Shown here: piece by piece, positions 9,313 to 20,468 of the stretch
Numbering within the stretch: position 1 is the first letter of the stretch
How the letters are laid out: the number at the start of each line of letters is the position of its first letter
NCBI GenBank assembly: GCA_944371525.1
Contig: CALVXP010000005.1
Coordinates: 1-49,118, forward strand
DNA from: an uncultured Bacilli bacterium
Lineage (GTDB): Bacteria > Bacillota_I > Bacilli_A > RF39 > UBA660
DNA length: 49,118 bases
Reading direction: 5' to 3'
Position numbers and translations under genes: made by a program
The notes under the pieces: generated by a model
What the model was told of the DNA's origin: nothing
The model's input: the letters and a program-made list of their open reading frames with translations, nothing else
Databases searched by the model: none

Positions 9313-9339
9313 AGGTTATCAAATATGATAATCTTTTTT
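9313..9339 (+). terminator. Rho-independent terminator before ligA
   Basis: AGGTTATCA pairs with TGATAATCT around an AATA loop (one G·T pair), followed by six T. It ends the ddl-ruvA-lipoprotein transcript. Confidence 0.85.
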
Positions 9340-9362
9340 CTATAAAATCTATGTTACATTAA

Positions 9363-9391
9363 TTTACTTCTAATGCTATAAATGATATAAT
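9363..9391 (+). promoter_or_regulatory. Promoter of ligA
   Basis: TTTACT at 9363-9368, 17-base spacer, TATAAT at 9386-9391 with an upstream TG (extended -10). Same -35, spacing and -10 as the ftsK promoter. Confidence 0.75.
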
Positions 9392-9417
9392 TATATTAAT
9401 AGAAAAGGTGATAATAA

Positions 9418-11412
<1,995 letters not shown>

Positions 11413-11417
11413 AAATA

Positions 11418-11445
11418 GTGAAAATTTCATTAAATATGTTATAAT
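11418..11445 (+). promoter_or_regulatory. Probable promoter of the SUKH gene
   Basis: TATAAT at 11440-11445 with TG at 11437-11438 (extended -10). A weak -35 GTGAAA is at 11418-11423. The ATG at 11469 with a GAGGG site follows at normal distance. Confidence 0.5.
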
Positions 11446-11468
11446 ATAGGAAAAATGAGGGAAAAATT

Positions 11469-11932
11469 ATGGATTTTAAAAAATAGAGAAGTTATTTAAT
11501 AATAAAATAAATAATGTAGAAATTGGTATGAATGATATTCATTTGTTTACTGAAGACGAAATAGAAAAAGCTCAAATTGGATATAGATGTGATGAAAATG
11601 GAAAAATCAATGAAAATTGGATTGGTAACGAGTATATTGTAATAGGTTATGAATCTTGTTGTGGGGATCCAATAATTGCAAAAATTGATGATAATAAATT
11701 TCCTATATATAGTATGTTTCATGATGATTGGAACATATTGGAAAAAATAGCTGATAATTTTAAACAATATATTAGTTTGTTAAAAGAAATTAGTGAATTA
11801 GATTTATCTAATAAAAATGATTGTGATGAATTTTTGAAAAAAATTAAGATGGATATTTCAGAAAATGAATATTATTATTGGGAACAACTAATAACTCTTG
11901 CATACGAATTTTTAACAGATTCTCAAAATTAA
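11469..11932 (+). pseudogene. SMI1/KNR4 (SUKH) family protein, frameshifted after codon 5
   Basis: From 11528 to 11932 an open frame encodes 134 residues with the look of a SUKH protein (WIGNEYIVIGYESCCGDPIIAKI, then a PIYSMFHDDW stretch). SUKH proteins often act as immunity proteins against polymorphic toxins. The good start, ATG at 11469 with GAGGG upstream, reads only five codons (M-D-F-K-K) and hits TAG. The same bases read one frame over continue as IEKLFNNKINNVEIG straight into the SUKH frame. Adding one A to the A6 run at 11478-11483 restores a 154-residue protein, the usual size. So the gene is either broken by a one-base deletion, mis-assembled, or rescued by slippage. Initiation at 11528 would lack a ribosome site. 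No toxin gene is adjacent. Confidence 0.65.
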
Positions 11933-11972
11933 ATAATTTATGCTATTATATCTATGTAAAGGATGGTGCTTT

Positions 11973-12251
11973 ATGAGAATGCCTAATGAAAAAGATGAAA
12001 TAAAAGTAACTACAAATCATTATATATGTAAAGGTCAAAAACTTGATATTTTACAACCTAGTGAAGTGTATATTAAAGAAAAAACAGACGAATATATAGT
12101 AATATATTCATCTGATGGAATTGTCGAAGTAATAGATGGTAAAGTTTCATTATATAATTCTACAAAAGAAATTACCATAAAAAAAGGTGAAATAAAAACT
12201 TTAACTTTACCTATGACAGATTATTTTTCATATGCGATAATTGAATACTAA
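11973..12251 (+). CDS. Small hypothetical protein, β-rich
   Basis: The 92-residue protein starts at ATG 11973 behind AAGGATGGTG. A longer frame from 11940 has no ribosome site. The sequence alternates short β-strand-like stretches with turns (GQKLDI, EYIVIYSSDG, KEITIKKGEIKTL), which would fit a small cupin or β-barrel fold, but no catalytic motif is visible. A possible extended -10 (TGcTATTAT, 11941-11949) precedes it. A terminator lies about 75 bases downstream. It may belong with the SUKH gene as an accessory cassette. Function unknown. Confidence 0.5.
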   Translation: MRMPNEKDEIKVTTNHYICKGQKLDILQPSEVYIKEKTDEYIVIYSSDGIVEVIDGKVSLYNSTKEITIKKGEIKTLTLPMTDYFSYAIIEY

Positions 12252-12324
12252 TATGTCATTAAAAAAAGTATCAATGTAAGCATCTAATTGTTTATAATAT
12301 AAAAATTTAAATAAGTAAATATTT

Positions 12325-12358
12325 AATCCTTCTTTTTTATTAAAATTGAAGGATTTTT
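12325..12358 (+). terminator. Rho-independent terminator in the 12.25-12.47 kb gap
   Basis: AATCCTTC pairs with GAAGGATT, and the loop can close further through TTTT/AAAA. Five T follow. The remainder of this 216-base gap is AT-rich and holds only the promoter of the next gene. Confidence 0.75.
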
Positions 12359-12415
12359 GTTTGTAATAAAATATATTCTGAAAAAAGTAAAATAATATCA
12401 ATATTTTTTAAATTA

Positions 12416-12444
12416 TTGCAAAAAATAAATATATATATTATAAT
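12416..12444 (+). promoter_or_regulatory. Strong promoter of the deacetylase operon
   Basis: TTGCAA at 12416-12421, 17-base spacer, TATAAT at 12439-12444, then AGGAGAGTG before the ATG at 12468. Confidence 0.75.
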
Positions 12445-12467
12445 TTAAGAAAGTAGGAGAGTGTAGT

Positions 12468-13739
12468 ATGAAGAATAGTAAAAAGAAAATAAGATATGAT
12501 AGAATAGTAATTGTTATTATTGTATTAGTGTTGATAATTGCCTTAATATTGGGAGGAATAAAACTATTTACTAATAAAGATATAAATAAAAATATTAATG
12601 AAATTAAAATGATTCATTTAAGAGATTTAGACGAGACAAATAAATTTGTTAGTGAAAATGAATTAAAATTAGAAATAACTTACGAATATAATGATGAAAA
12701 AGAAAAAGATAAAGTAATATCTCAAAGTATTAAAGTTGGAGATATTATAAATAAAGGAGATACTTTAAAAGTTGTTATTTCTCTAGGAAAGTTAGATAAG
12801 GAGAAACTTGCAAGTGATAATATAAATGAACTTGGAACTGTACCTATTATGATGTATCATGGGATAGTCGATATGAAGTCATCAGAAACTGATTATACTG
12901 GTGGTAATGTTGATAAAGATGGATACAACAGAACAACAGAAGCATTTAGAGAAGACTTAGAATTCTATTATAAAAATGGATATAGGATGATAAGACTTAC
13001 TGATTATATTGATGGAAATATTGATGTAGAATATGGGAAGAGTCCTATCATATTAACATTTGATGATGGAAATGAGAACAATTTAAAGGTAAAAGGGTTA
13101 GATGAAGATGGAAATATAATAATTGATGAGAATTGTGCTGTTGGAATACTTGAAAGTTTTAAAGAAAAGTATCCTGATTATAATGTTACAGCAACATTCT
13201 TTGTAAATGGCGGACTATTTAATCAACCTGAATATAATGAAAAAATTCTTAAATGGTTAGTTGAAAATGGATATGATGTAGGAAACCATACTGAAAATCA
13301 TTTAGATATAAAAAAATCTACATCTGAACAAGTAAATAAAGAAATAGTTTCAGTTTATGAACAACTAGACGAAATAATTCCTGAAAAATATGTAAATATA
13401 ATTGCATTACCTTTTGGTAGTCCATATAATAAAGAACATGAAAATTTTCAGTATGTTTTAAAGTCTACATATAATGATGTAACTTATGAAACGAAAGCTG
13501 CATTAAGAGTAGGATGGGATGCTGAATATTCACCTTTTGATAAAGATTTTGATTCAACATTTTTAAAAAGATGTAGAGCATACGATAATAATGGAGTAGA
13601 TTTTGATATAGAAATGGTATTTAAATTACTTGAAACAAAAAGATATATATCTGATGGAAATGTTGGTACAATAATAACTAGCGAAGAAAATAGCAGTAAA
13701 ATTAGTGATGATGTAAATAAAGAAGTTATAACTTATTAG
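12468..13739 (+). CDS. Membrane-anchored PASTA-domain polysaccharide deacetylase
   Basis: The 423-residue protein has a membrane segment (about residues 12-33). A PASTA-like domain follows (about residues 45-112, ending in the typical GDIINKGDTLKVVISLG) and then a NodB-type deacetylase domain. Metal-site motifs are intact: TFDDG at about 197-201 and HTENH at about 274-278, with TATFFVNGG between them. NodB enzymes remove N-acetyl groups from cell-wall or surface glycans. The PASTA domain should bind peptidoglycan or muropeptides, so the likely target is peptidoglycan or a wall-linked glycan. It is followed after 12 bases by a pilin-like gene in the same transcript. Confidence 0.85.
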   Translation: MKNSKKKIRYDRIVIVIIVLVLIIALILGGIKLFTNKDINKNINEIKMIHLRDLDETNKFVSENELKLEITYEYNDEKEKDKVISQSIKVGDIINKGDTLKVVISLGKLDKEKLASDNINELGTVPIMMYHGIVDMKSSETDYTGGNVDKDGYNRTTEAFREDLEFYYKNGYRMIRLTDYIDGNIDVEYGKSPIILTFDDGNENNLKVKGLDEDGNIIIDENCAVGILESFKEKYPDYNVTATFFVNGGLFNQPEYNEKILKWLVENGYDVGNHTENHLDIKKSTSEQVNKEIVSVYEQLDEIIPEKYVNIIALPFGSPYNKEHENFQYVLKSTYNDVTYETKAALRVGWDAEYSPFDKDFDSTFLKRCRAYDNNGVDFDIEMVFKLLETKRYISDGNVGTIITSEENSSKISDDVNKEVITY

Positions 13740-13751
13740 GAGTTTGATGAA

Positions 13752-14252
13752 ATGAAATTAAATAATAAAGGTTTTGCTATAACTGGTATATTATATACAG
13801 TATTGATATTATTTTTGTTATTGTTGTCTTCACTTTTATTAATGTTAACTACAAGAATAAATAGATTAATAAAATTAACTGATACTATAAATGGAGAAGT
13901 AGAAAATAGCAATGTCATCAATATTAGTGAATATTCTTCTGATGATAATGAAAATAAAATGAGTAATCCTATTGATGGTAATAAATATTTTATTACAAGT
14001 TTTAGAGGTAAATATGAATTTACTATTAATGATAATAATAATATATGTTATTCATATTTACCAGAAAATACACTTTTATCTATAAGCGATGGTACTTTAA
14101 AATATAAATTACCAAGTATAGATGAAGATGGTAATTATATTGTAGATACTTCTAATTTAAGTGATTTAACTAATTTAATAATATTTGATTGTCAAAATAA
14201 AGATATAAACAAAGTAAGTTTTAAGAAGATTTATACTTCAACGAAAGGTTAA
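13752..14252 (+). CDS. Type IV pilin-like N-terminus, unknown surface protein
   Basis: The 166-residue protein starts K-L-N-N-K-G-F-A-I-T-G followed by a hydrophobic stretch to about residue 32. This resembles the prepilin peptidase site (G before F), but the Glu at mature position 5 is replaced by Gly. The remainder is a polar domain with three Cys (about residues 97-147). ATG 13752 is preceded by AGGAG overlapping the deacetylase stop, so the two genes are coupled. No pilin peptidase or pilus ATPase is in the window. It could instead be a simple single-pass membrane protein. Confidence 0.55.
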   Translation: MKLNNKGFAITGILYTVLILFLLLLSSLLLMLTTRINRLIKLTDTINGEVENSNVINISEYSSDDNENKMSNPIDGNKYFITSFRGKYEFTINDNNNICYSYLPENTLLSISDGTLKYKLPSIDEDGNYIVDTSNLSDLTNLIIFDCQNKDINKVSFKKIYTSTKG

Positions 14253-14269
14253 TATCTTTCTTTTTTTTT
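14243..14269 (+). terminator. Terminator overlapping the pilin-like stop codon
   Basis: GAAAG pairs with CTTTC (plus a G·T pair) around the stop codon, followed by nine T. Confidence 0.7.
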
Positions 14270-14285
14270 ATTTTTTTGATATAAT
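14257..14285 (+). promoter_or_regulatory. Promoter of tgt
   Basis: Extended -10 TGaTATAAT with TATAAT at 14280-14285. The -35 (TTTCTT, 14257-14262) is weak and lies inside the terminator of the previous gene. Confidence 0.5.
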
Positions 14286-14299
14286 CTTTAAGGAAATGA

Positions 14300-15427
<1,128 letters not shown>

Positions 15428-15436
15428 TTTTTGATT

Positions 15437-15457
15437 GGAACTTAAAGTTCCTTTTTT
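15437..15457 (+). terminator. Rho-independent terminator after tgt
   Basis: GGAAC-TTAAA-GTTCC hairpin followed by six T. Confidence 0.85.
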
Positions 15458-15593
15458 GTTTATATAAGAGTAATAATATTAATATAAATAGATCTATGTA
15501 TGAAAAATTCCTGCAAATGTGCAAAGATTATAACGAAGTAAGTTAACAAAATTTATTTTAGCTTTTATTATTTAATAATATGCATTAAATAAC

Positions 15594-15622
15594 TTTTAAA
15601 AAAAGATAAAATGTTATATAAT
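15594..15622 (+). promoter_or_regulatory. Promoter of rel-dtd operon
   Basis: TTTTAA at 15594-15599, 17-base spacer, TATAAT at 15617-15622. The rest of the 223-base gap (15428-15650) shows the tgt terminator and otherwise featureless AT-rich sequence. Confidence 0.55.
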
Positions 15623-15650
15623 AAATACAAGTTGAATGTGAGATGATTTT

Positions 15651-17816
15651 ATGAGTATTAAAACTAAATTAATAACTATTGATGAATTAATTTTAGAGTT
15701 TAAAAAATATAATGATAATGAAGAAGATATCAAATTAATTAGAGAAAGTTATGAATATGCTTACGAAAAGCATTTTGGTCAAAAAAGAATATCAGGGGAG
15801 GATTATATATATCATCCATTAAATGTTGCTATGATACTTATTGATATAAAAGCTGATTGCAAATGTATTTGTGCAGCACTTCTTCATGATACTATTGAAG
15901 ATACAGATTCTTCAAAAGAAGAATTAGAAAAAAAATTTGGAAAAGATATTGCTATGTTAGTTGACGGAGTGACGAAGATTAATAAATTAAAATTTAATAG
16001 TGATAGTGAGCAAATGGCTGCTAATCAAAGGAAAATATTAGTAGGTCTTTCAGAAGATGTAAGAGTTATTATAATTAAACTTGCTGATCGCCTTCATAAT
16101 ATGCGAACACTTTATGTAATGTCTGCTGAAAAGCAAAAGAAAAAAGCTAGAGAAACATTAGAAATATTAACTCCGGTTGCCCATAGGTTAGGTATAAATA
16201 AAATTAAAAGTGAGTTGGAAGATTTATCATTAAGATATTTAAAACCTGATGCGTATTTTGATATAGTAGAGAAATTAAACCAGAAGAAAAGCGAAAGAGA
16301 CGAAGCCGTTGGTAAAATGTTAAATGATGTATCAGATTTACTAAATGAACATAATATTGTTCATGAAATAAAGGGAAGAAGCAAGAGTATATATAGTATA
16401 TATAATAAATTAAATAAAGGGAAAAAATTTGATGATATTTATGATATATTAGCACTTCGTGTATTTGTGAATACTGAACAAGAATGTTATTTAGCATTAG
16501 GACTTATTCATTCTAAGTATAAGCCTGTACCTAAACGATTTAAAGATTATGTTGCTATGCCTAAGACAAATTTGTACCAGTCATTACATACAACTGTTTT
16601 TGGTATTGATGGTAAGTTGTTTGAAATTCAAATTAGAACATATGAAATGGATAAAATTGCTGAATATGGTATTGCATCTCATTGGTCATATAAAGAAAAT
16701 AAAGATGGAGCTAAGGCAAGTAAAGATTCGATGGAACAAAAATTACAAATATTTAGAAGTATTATTGAATTAAATCAAGAAACTAGTACACCAGAAGAAT
16801 TTATTAATAGTATAAAGAAAGATGTACTTACTAATGATTCTATTTATGTATATACTCCAAAAGGAGATGTTATAGAACTTCCTGAAGGTGCAACTCCAGT
16901 TGATTTTGCTTATAAAGTACATAGTGAAGTAGGAAATAAAATGGTAGGGGCCATAGTTAATGATAATATAGTTCCACTTGATTATGTTTTACATACTGGG
17001 GATATTATTAAAGTAAATACTTCAAATGCTTCAAAAGGTCCTAATAAGGATTGGTTAAATTTTGTTATAACGACACAAGCAAAAGGAAGAATCAAATCTT
17101 TTTACAGTAAAATAGAAAAAGAAGATATGATTGATAAAGGTAGTGATGTCTTAGAAAAAGAAATAAGAAAAAATAATTTACCTATTAACGAAATACTTAG
17201 TAATAAAAATATAGATATCATATTAAATGAATATAAATTAAAAGATATAGATGAGTTATATATAGATATTGCATCTGGAAAAAGAAATGCTTCCAGCATA
17301 ATAAAATTGGTAACTAAGAAAGATGAACCTAAAGAAAATTTAATTGATAAAATAAATGATAATTCTTATAAACCAAGTTCTGGTAAAAATGAAGTTTTAG
17401 TAGAAGGAATACCTGATATTAAAGTATCTTTAAGTGGATGTTGTAATCCAATTCCAGGAGATCCAATAATTGGATATATTACTAAGGGTGCAGGTATTTC
17501 GGTACATAGAACTTGTTGTAAAAATATTGCTGATATAGATGAAAGACTTGTTTCAGTTAAATGGAATAATGATATTAGTAAAAAGTTTGCTACTGATTTA
17601 ATAATATATACTAATAGTGATGATAATTTATTAGATATTATTACAAAAGCTGCATCGAATAATATTACAATAGATAGTGTTACAACTTTAAATAAGAGTG
17701 AATATAAAGTATATAGCATAACTGTTTTAGTAGAAAATGTTGATAAGTTGAATAAGTTCTGTATTGACTTAAATAATTTAGGATTTGTTTCAAAAGTTGA
17801 AAGGTTGATGAAATAA
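15651..17816 (+). CDS. rel: Bifunctional (p)ppGpp synthetase/hydrolase Rel
   Basis: Makes and degrades the stringent-response alarmone. The 721-residue protein contains all RSH parts: an HD hydrolase domain with HDTIEDT (His about 79), a synthetase domain (GRSKSIYSIYNKL, YDILALRVFV, YQSLHTT), TGS (IYVYTPKGDVIELPEGATPVDFAY), a zinc-finger/CC region (GCCNPIPGDPIIGY … VHRTCC) and a C-terminal ACT domain. Both catalytic halves look intact. The ribosome site is weak (GAGATGAT). dtd starts on the last base of the rel stop codon (TAATG), the common rel-dtd pair of Firmicutes. Confidence 0.97.
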   Translation: MSIKTKLITIDELILEFKKYNDNEEDIKLIRESYEYAYEKHFGQKRISGEDYIYHPLNVAMILIDIKADCKCICAALLHDTIEDTDSSKEELEKKFGKDIAMLVDGVTKINKLKFNSDSEQMAANQRKILVGLSEDVRVIIIKLADRLHNMRTLYVMSAEKQKKKARETLEILTPVAHRLGINKIKSELEDLSLRYLKPDAYFDIVEKLNQKKSERDEAVGKMLNDVSDLLNEHNIVHEIKGRSKSIYSIYNKLNKGKKFDDIYDILALRVFVNTEQECYLALGLIHSKYKPVPKRFKDYVAMPKTNLYQSLHTTVFGIDGKLFEIQIRTYEMDKIAEYGIASHWSYKENKDGAKASKDSMEQKLQIFRSIIELNQETSTPEEFINSIKKDVLTNDSIYVYTPKGDVIELPEGATPVDFAYKVHSEVGNKMVGAIVNDNIVPLDYVLHTGDIIKVNTSNASKGPNKDWLNFVITTQAKGRIKSFYSKIEKEDMIDKGSDVLEKEIRKNNLPINEILSNKNIDIILNEYKLKDIDELYIDIASGKRNASSIIKLVTKKDEPKENLIDKINDNSYKPSSGKNEVLVEGIPDIKVSLSGCCNPIPGDPIIGYITKGAGISVHRTCCKNIADIDERLVSVKWNNDISKKFATDLIIYTNSDDNLLDIITKAASNNITIDSVTTLNKSEYKVYSITVLVENVDKLNKFCIDLNNLGFVSKVERLMK

Positions 17817-18265
17817 TGCGTGTAGTAGTGCAAAGGAGCAAATTTTCTTCGGTAACTATTGATAATAAAATAGCTGGAAAGATAGAATATGGATTAACTT
17901 TATTAGTTGGATTTACTGTTAACGATGATGAAAAAGTAATTGATTATATGATTGATAAAATCATTAATCTTAGAATATTTGATGATGAAAATGGAGTTAT
18001 GAATAAGTCACTATTAGATGTTTCTGGAAGTGTTTTATCAGTTAGTCAATTTACTTTATATGCGGATGCTAGTAAAGGAAGAAGACCTAGTTATATTAAT
18101 GCCTTAAGAGGAGAAGAAGCAATAGTTTTATATGATTTATTTAATAAAAAGCTAAAAGAAAGAAATGTTGATGTTCAAACTGGTGTATTTGGAGCAGACA
18201 TGCTTGTTAATATTCAAAATGATGGCCCAGTTACTATATTGTTAGAAAAGGAGAATAAAAAATGA
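17816..18265 (+). CDS. dtd: D-aminoacyl-tRNA deacylase
   Basis: Hydrolyses D-amino acids mischarged on tRNA. The 149-residue length and both signature motifs fit: SVSQFTLYAD and NDGPVTILLE (the Gly-cisPro motif region). Start overlaps the rel stop. The stop is TGA, evidence that TGA terminates in this genome, and overlaps the next ATG (ATGA). Confidence 0.97.
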   Translation: MRVVVQRSKFSSVTIDNKIAGKIEYGLTLLVGFTVNDDEKVIDYMIDKIINLRIFDDENGVMNKSLLDVSGSVLSVSQFTLYADASKGRRPSYINALRGEEAIVLYDLFNKKLKERNVDVQTGVFGADMLVNIQNDGPVTILLEKENKK

Positions 18266-19320
18266 GGGAGAATAAAATAAATTATAAATTAGTCAATTTA
18301 GCTCTAATTATAACTATTGTATGCTTAATATATTTAATTAGGGGCTTATGGCTAGGAGTAGTAGGTAAAATATGGGAAATATTATTTCCATTTCTAATTG
18401 CTTTTGGTATTGCTTACGCACTTCATCCAATTGCTAAAAAAATAGAACATAGTGGTTTCCCTAAGTGGCTATCAGTTTTAATAGTTACTGTTATTAGTTT
18501 AGGATTTTTAATAACAATAGTAATATTAATAGTTCCTTTAATGTATGAACAAATATTATTGTTGTTAACTAATATATCTACTTTAATTACTGATTTATCT
18601 ACTAAATATGAAGTTAATTTAGGGGTTTTGCAATCTTCAATCACTGATGTAACTACTAATGTTATAAAAACTCTTGGTACCTATATATCAGATGGTGCCT
18701 TAAATATAGTGAATTCGACAATTAATTTTGGTACAGCATTTATAATTGTATTATTTGTATCAATATATTTACTTGCTGATATGGATAAAATAAGAGAATT
18801 TATAAAAAAAGTTTTAGGAAATAAAAATAAGAAAAGATATAAATACATAAAAACATTAGATAGAGAAGTAACCAATTATTTTTCAGGTCTTGGAAAAAAT
18901 ATAATAATTCAATTTATTGAATACACAACAATATTTTTCTTAATAGGGCACCCCAATTATTTAATCTTAGGAGTCCTTGCATCATGCTCTACTATTATTC
19001 CGATATTTGGGGGATTAATAGTTAATATAATTGCACTTTTAATTGCATCTGTTATTAGTGCTAAATTATTTTGGTTAACTTTAATAATATGTTGTGTATG
19101 TCCGCAGATTGATGCATATATTATTGCACCAAAAGTATATGGTAAAACAAATAATATTCATCCACTTATTAGCATATTTGCCGTATTTGCAGGTGGTATA
19201 TTAGGAGGATTTATTGGTATTGTAATATCACTTCCTCTTACAATAATTATAATAGCGACAATTAAATTTTTTAGAAATGACATAGATAATAAATTAGAAG
19301 AAATAAAAGAAAAGAAATAG
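18262..19320 (+). CDS. AI-2E family transporter (YtvI/PerM-like)
   Basis: The 352-residue polytopic protein has two N-terminal membrane segments, an LHPIAKKIE stretch after the second, a soluble region (about residues 180-225), then a run of membrane segments ending with a charged tail. This layout is typical of the AI-2E/PerM family (PF01594). Members export small molecules or act as Na+(Li+)/H+ antiporters, so the substrate cannot be named. The start overlaps the dtd stop by four bases. Confidence 0.88.
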   Translation: MRENKINYKLVNLALIITIVCLIYLIRGLWLGVVGKIWEILFPFLIAFGIAYALHPIAKKIEHSGFPKWLSVLIVTVISLGFLITIVILIVPLMYEQILLLLTNISTLITDLSTKYEVNLGVLQSSITDVTTNVIKTLGTYISDGALNIVNSTINFGTAFIIVLFVSIYLLADMDKIREFIKKVLGNKNKKRYKYIKTLDREVTNYFSGLGKNIIIQFIEYTTIFFLIGHPNYLILGVLASCSTIIPIFGGLIVNIIALLIASVISAKLFWLTLIICCVCPQIDAYIIAPKVYGKTNNIHPLISIFAVFAGGILGGFIGIVISLPLTIIIIATIKFFRNDIDNKLEEIKEKK

Positions 19321-19391
19321 GTAATTTTTTGAAGAAAATATAAATATGAAAATGTTTTATAAAGGTATGAAGAAAAAAGTGAGGGATTAAA

Positions 19392-20456
19392 ATGAAATAT
19401 GGAAAATTATTTTTAATATTATTTTTAAGTATATTTATCGGAATAAATAATATTGTTGCAGAAGAAGAAAATCCTAAAACTATATTCAATGAAAATGTTT
19501 TAATAGATTATGATATTATTGGAAGTAGTGTAGTCGGAGGATATAATGTAAATATTACTAATAAGATTGATGGAGCAGCATTAATATTAGGAAATACCAT
19601 AAATTTAGGGTCATATGTAGAATATGCATTAATTAGTGGACAAGATATAACGGTAAATGGAAAAATAAAAGATGCTTTGATAATAGGTAATAATGTCATT
19701 TTAAATGAGAGTTCTAATATTGAAAGAGATATCATTATATATGGTAATAATATTGAAATATCAGGTTTGATTAATAGAAATATAACTATTTATGGAAGTG
19801 ATGTTAAAATAGATAGTGTTCAAATAGCAGGTGATGTAAAAATAAATGCTGAGAATATTAATATAACTGAAAATTCCGCTATTATTGGTAAGTTATCTTA
19901 TAATGATAATGCCAACTTTTCCAGAGCTGAGACTGCATCAATTGGAGAAATTGAAACATTTGAAAGCAGTGTAACTAATAATCCTACATTTTTAGAACTT
20001 GTACTAGAACACATAAAAAAATTAATTTCATTGTTGGTAATATTTTTAGTAATGATTATATTAGTTCCAAAACTATTTAATAACATTGCAAATAGTAAAA
20101 ATGACATAGTTAAAAATATGGGATATGGTATTGTTTCTTTAATAGTAATACCTATTGCATCTTTAATATTAATACTTACGAAATTTGGATTACCATTAGG
20201 ATTAATATTATTAATTTTATTTTTAATTAGTATATATATATCAACAATATTTACAGGATATTTGTTAGGAAATATTATTTGGAATAAATTTATCAAAATT
20301 AAAAAAACTATTTATTTAGAAGGACTTTTAGGAATTACGCTTTTATATATCATTAGTTTGATACCATATATTGGTGTTGCTGTATACTTTATTAGTTTAA
20401 TAATTAGCATGGGAACTATTTTAAGCATATTATTAAAAAAAAGAAAAAATAATTAG
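19392..20456 (+). CDS. Bactofilin-like β-helix protein with C-terminal membrane domain
   Basis: The 354-residue protein has a signal peptide ending near IVAEEE (about residue 24). A right-handed β-helix-like repeat region follows at about residues 35-170, with short repeating strands (GGYNVNI, GAALILGNTI, DALIIGNNVI, RDIIIYGNNIEI, RNITIYGSDVKI), as in polymer-forming bactofilins. A linker leads to four hydrophobic segments (about residues 205-350). The signal peptide implies the β-helix lies outside the cytoplasm, unlike classical cytoplasmic bactofilins. GAGGG precedes the ATG. It lies 12 bases upstream of the ClpX-like gene and is probably co-transcribed with it. Function unknown; an envelope scaffold is an inference. 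Confidence 0.7.
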   Translation: MKYGKLFLILFLSIFIGINNIVAEEENPKTIFNENVLIDYDIIGSSVVGGYNVNITNKIDGAALILGNTINLGSYVEYALISGQDITVNGKIKDALIIGNNVILNESSNIERDIIIYGNNIEISGLINRNITIYGSDVKIDSVQIAGDVKINAENINITENSAIIGKLSYNDNANFSRAETASIGEIETFESSVTNNPTFLELVLEHIKKLISLLVIFLVMIILVPKLFNNIANSKNDIVKNMGYGIVSLIVIPIASLILILTKFGLPLGLILLILFLISIYISTIFTGYLLGNIIWNKFIKIKKTIYLEGLLGITLLYIISLIPYIGVAVYFISLIISMGTILSILLKKRKNN

Positions 20457-20468
20457 TCGGAGGGTTTT

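Noticed and set aside
11528-11932. SUKH protein starting at ATG 11528
   Set aside because: No ribosome site precedes it, and the upstream shifted frame continues a plausible protein sequence to a good start.
17366-17833. 155-codon frame on - under rel
   Set aside because: It lies fully opposite the conserved C-terminal domains of rel, with no ribosome site and no recognisable protein.
19898-20296. 132-codon frame on - under the bactofilin-like gene
   Set aside because: It is antisense to membrane-segment codons, which produce long open complementary frames in AT-rich DNA; no start signal.
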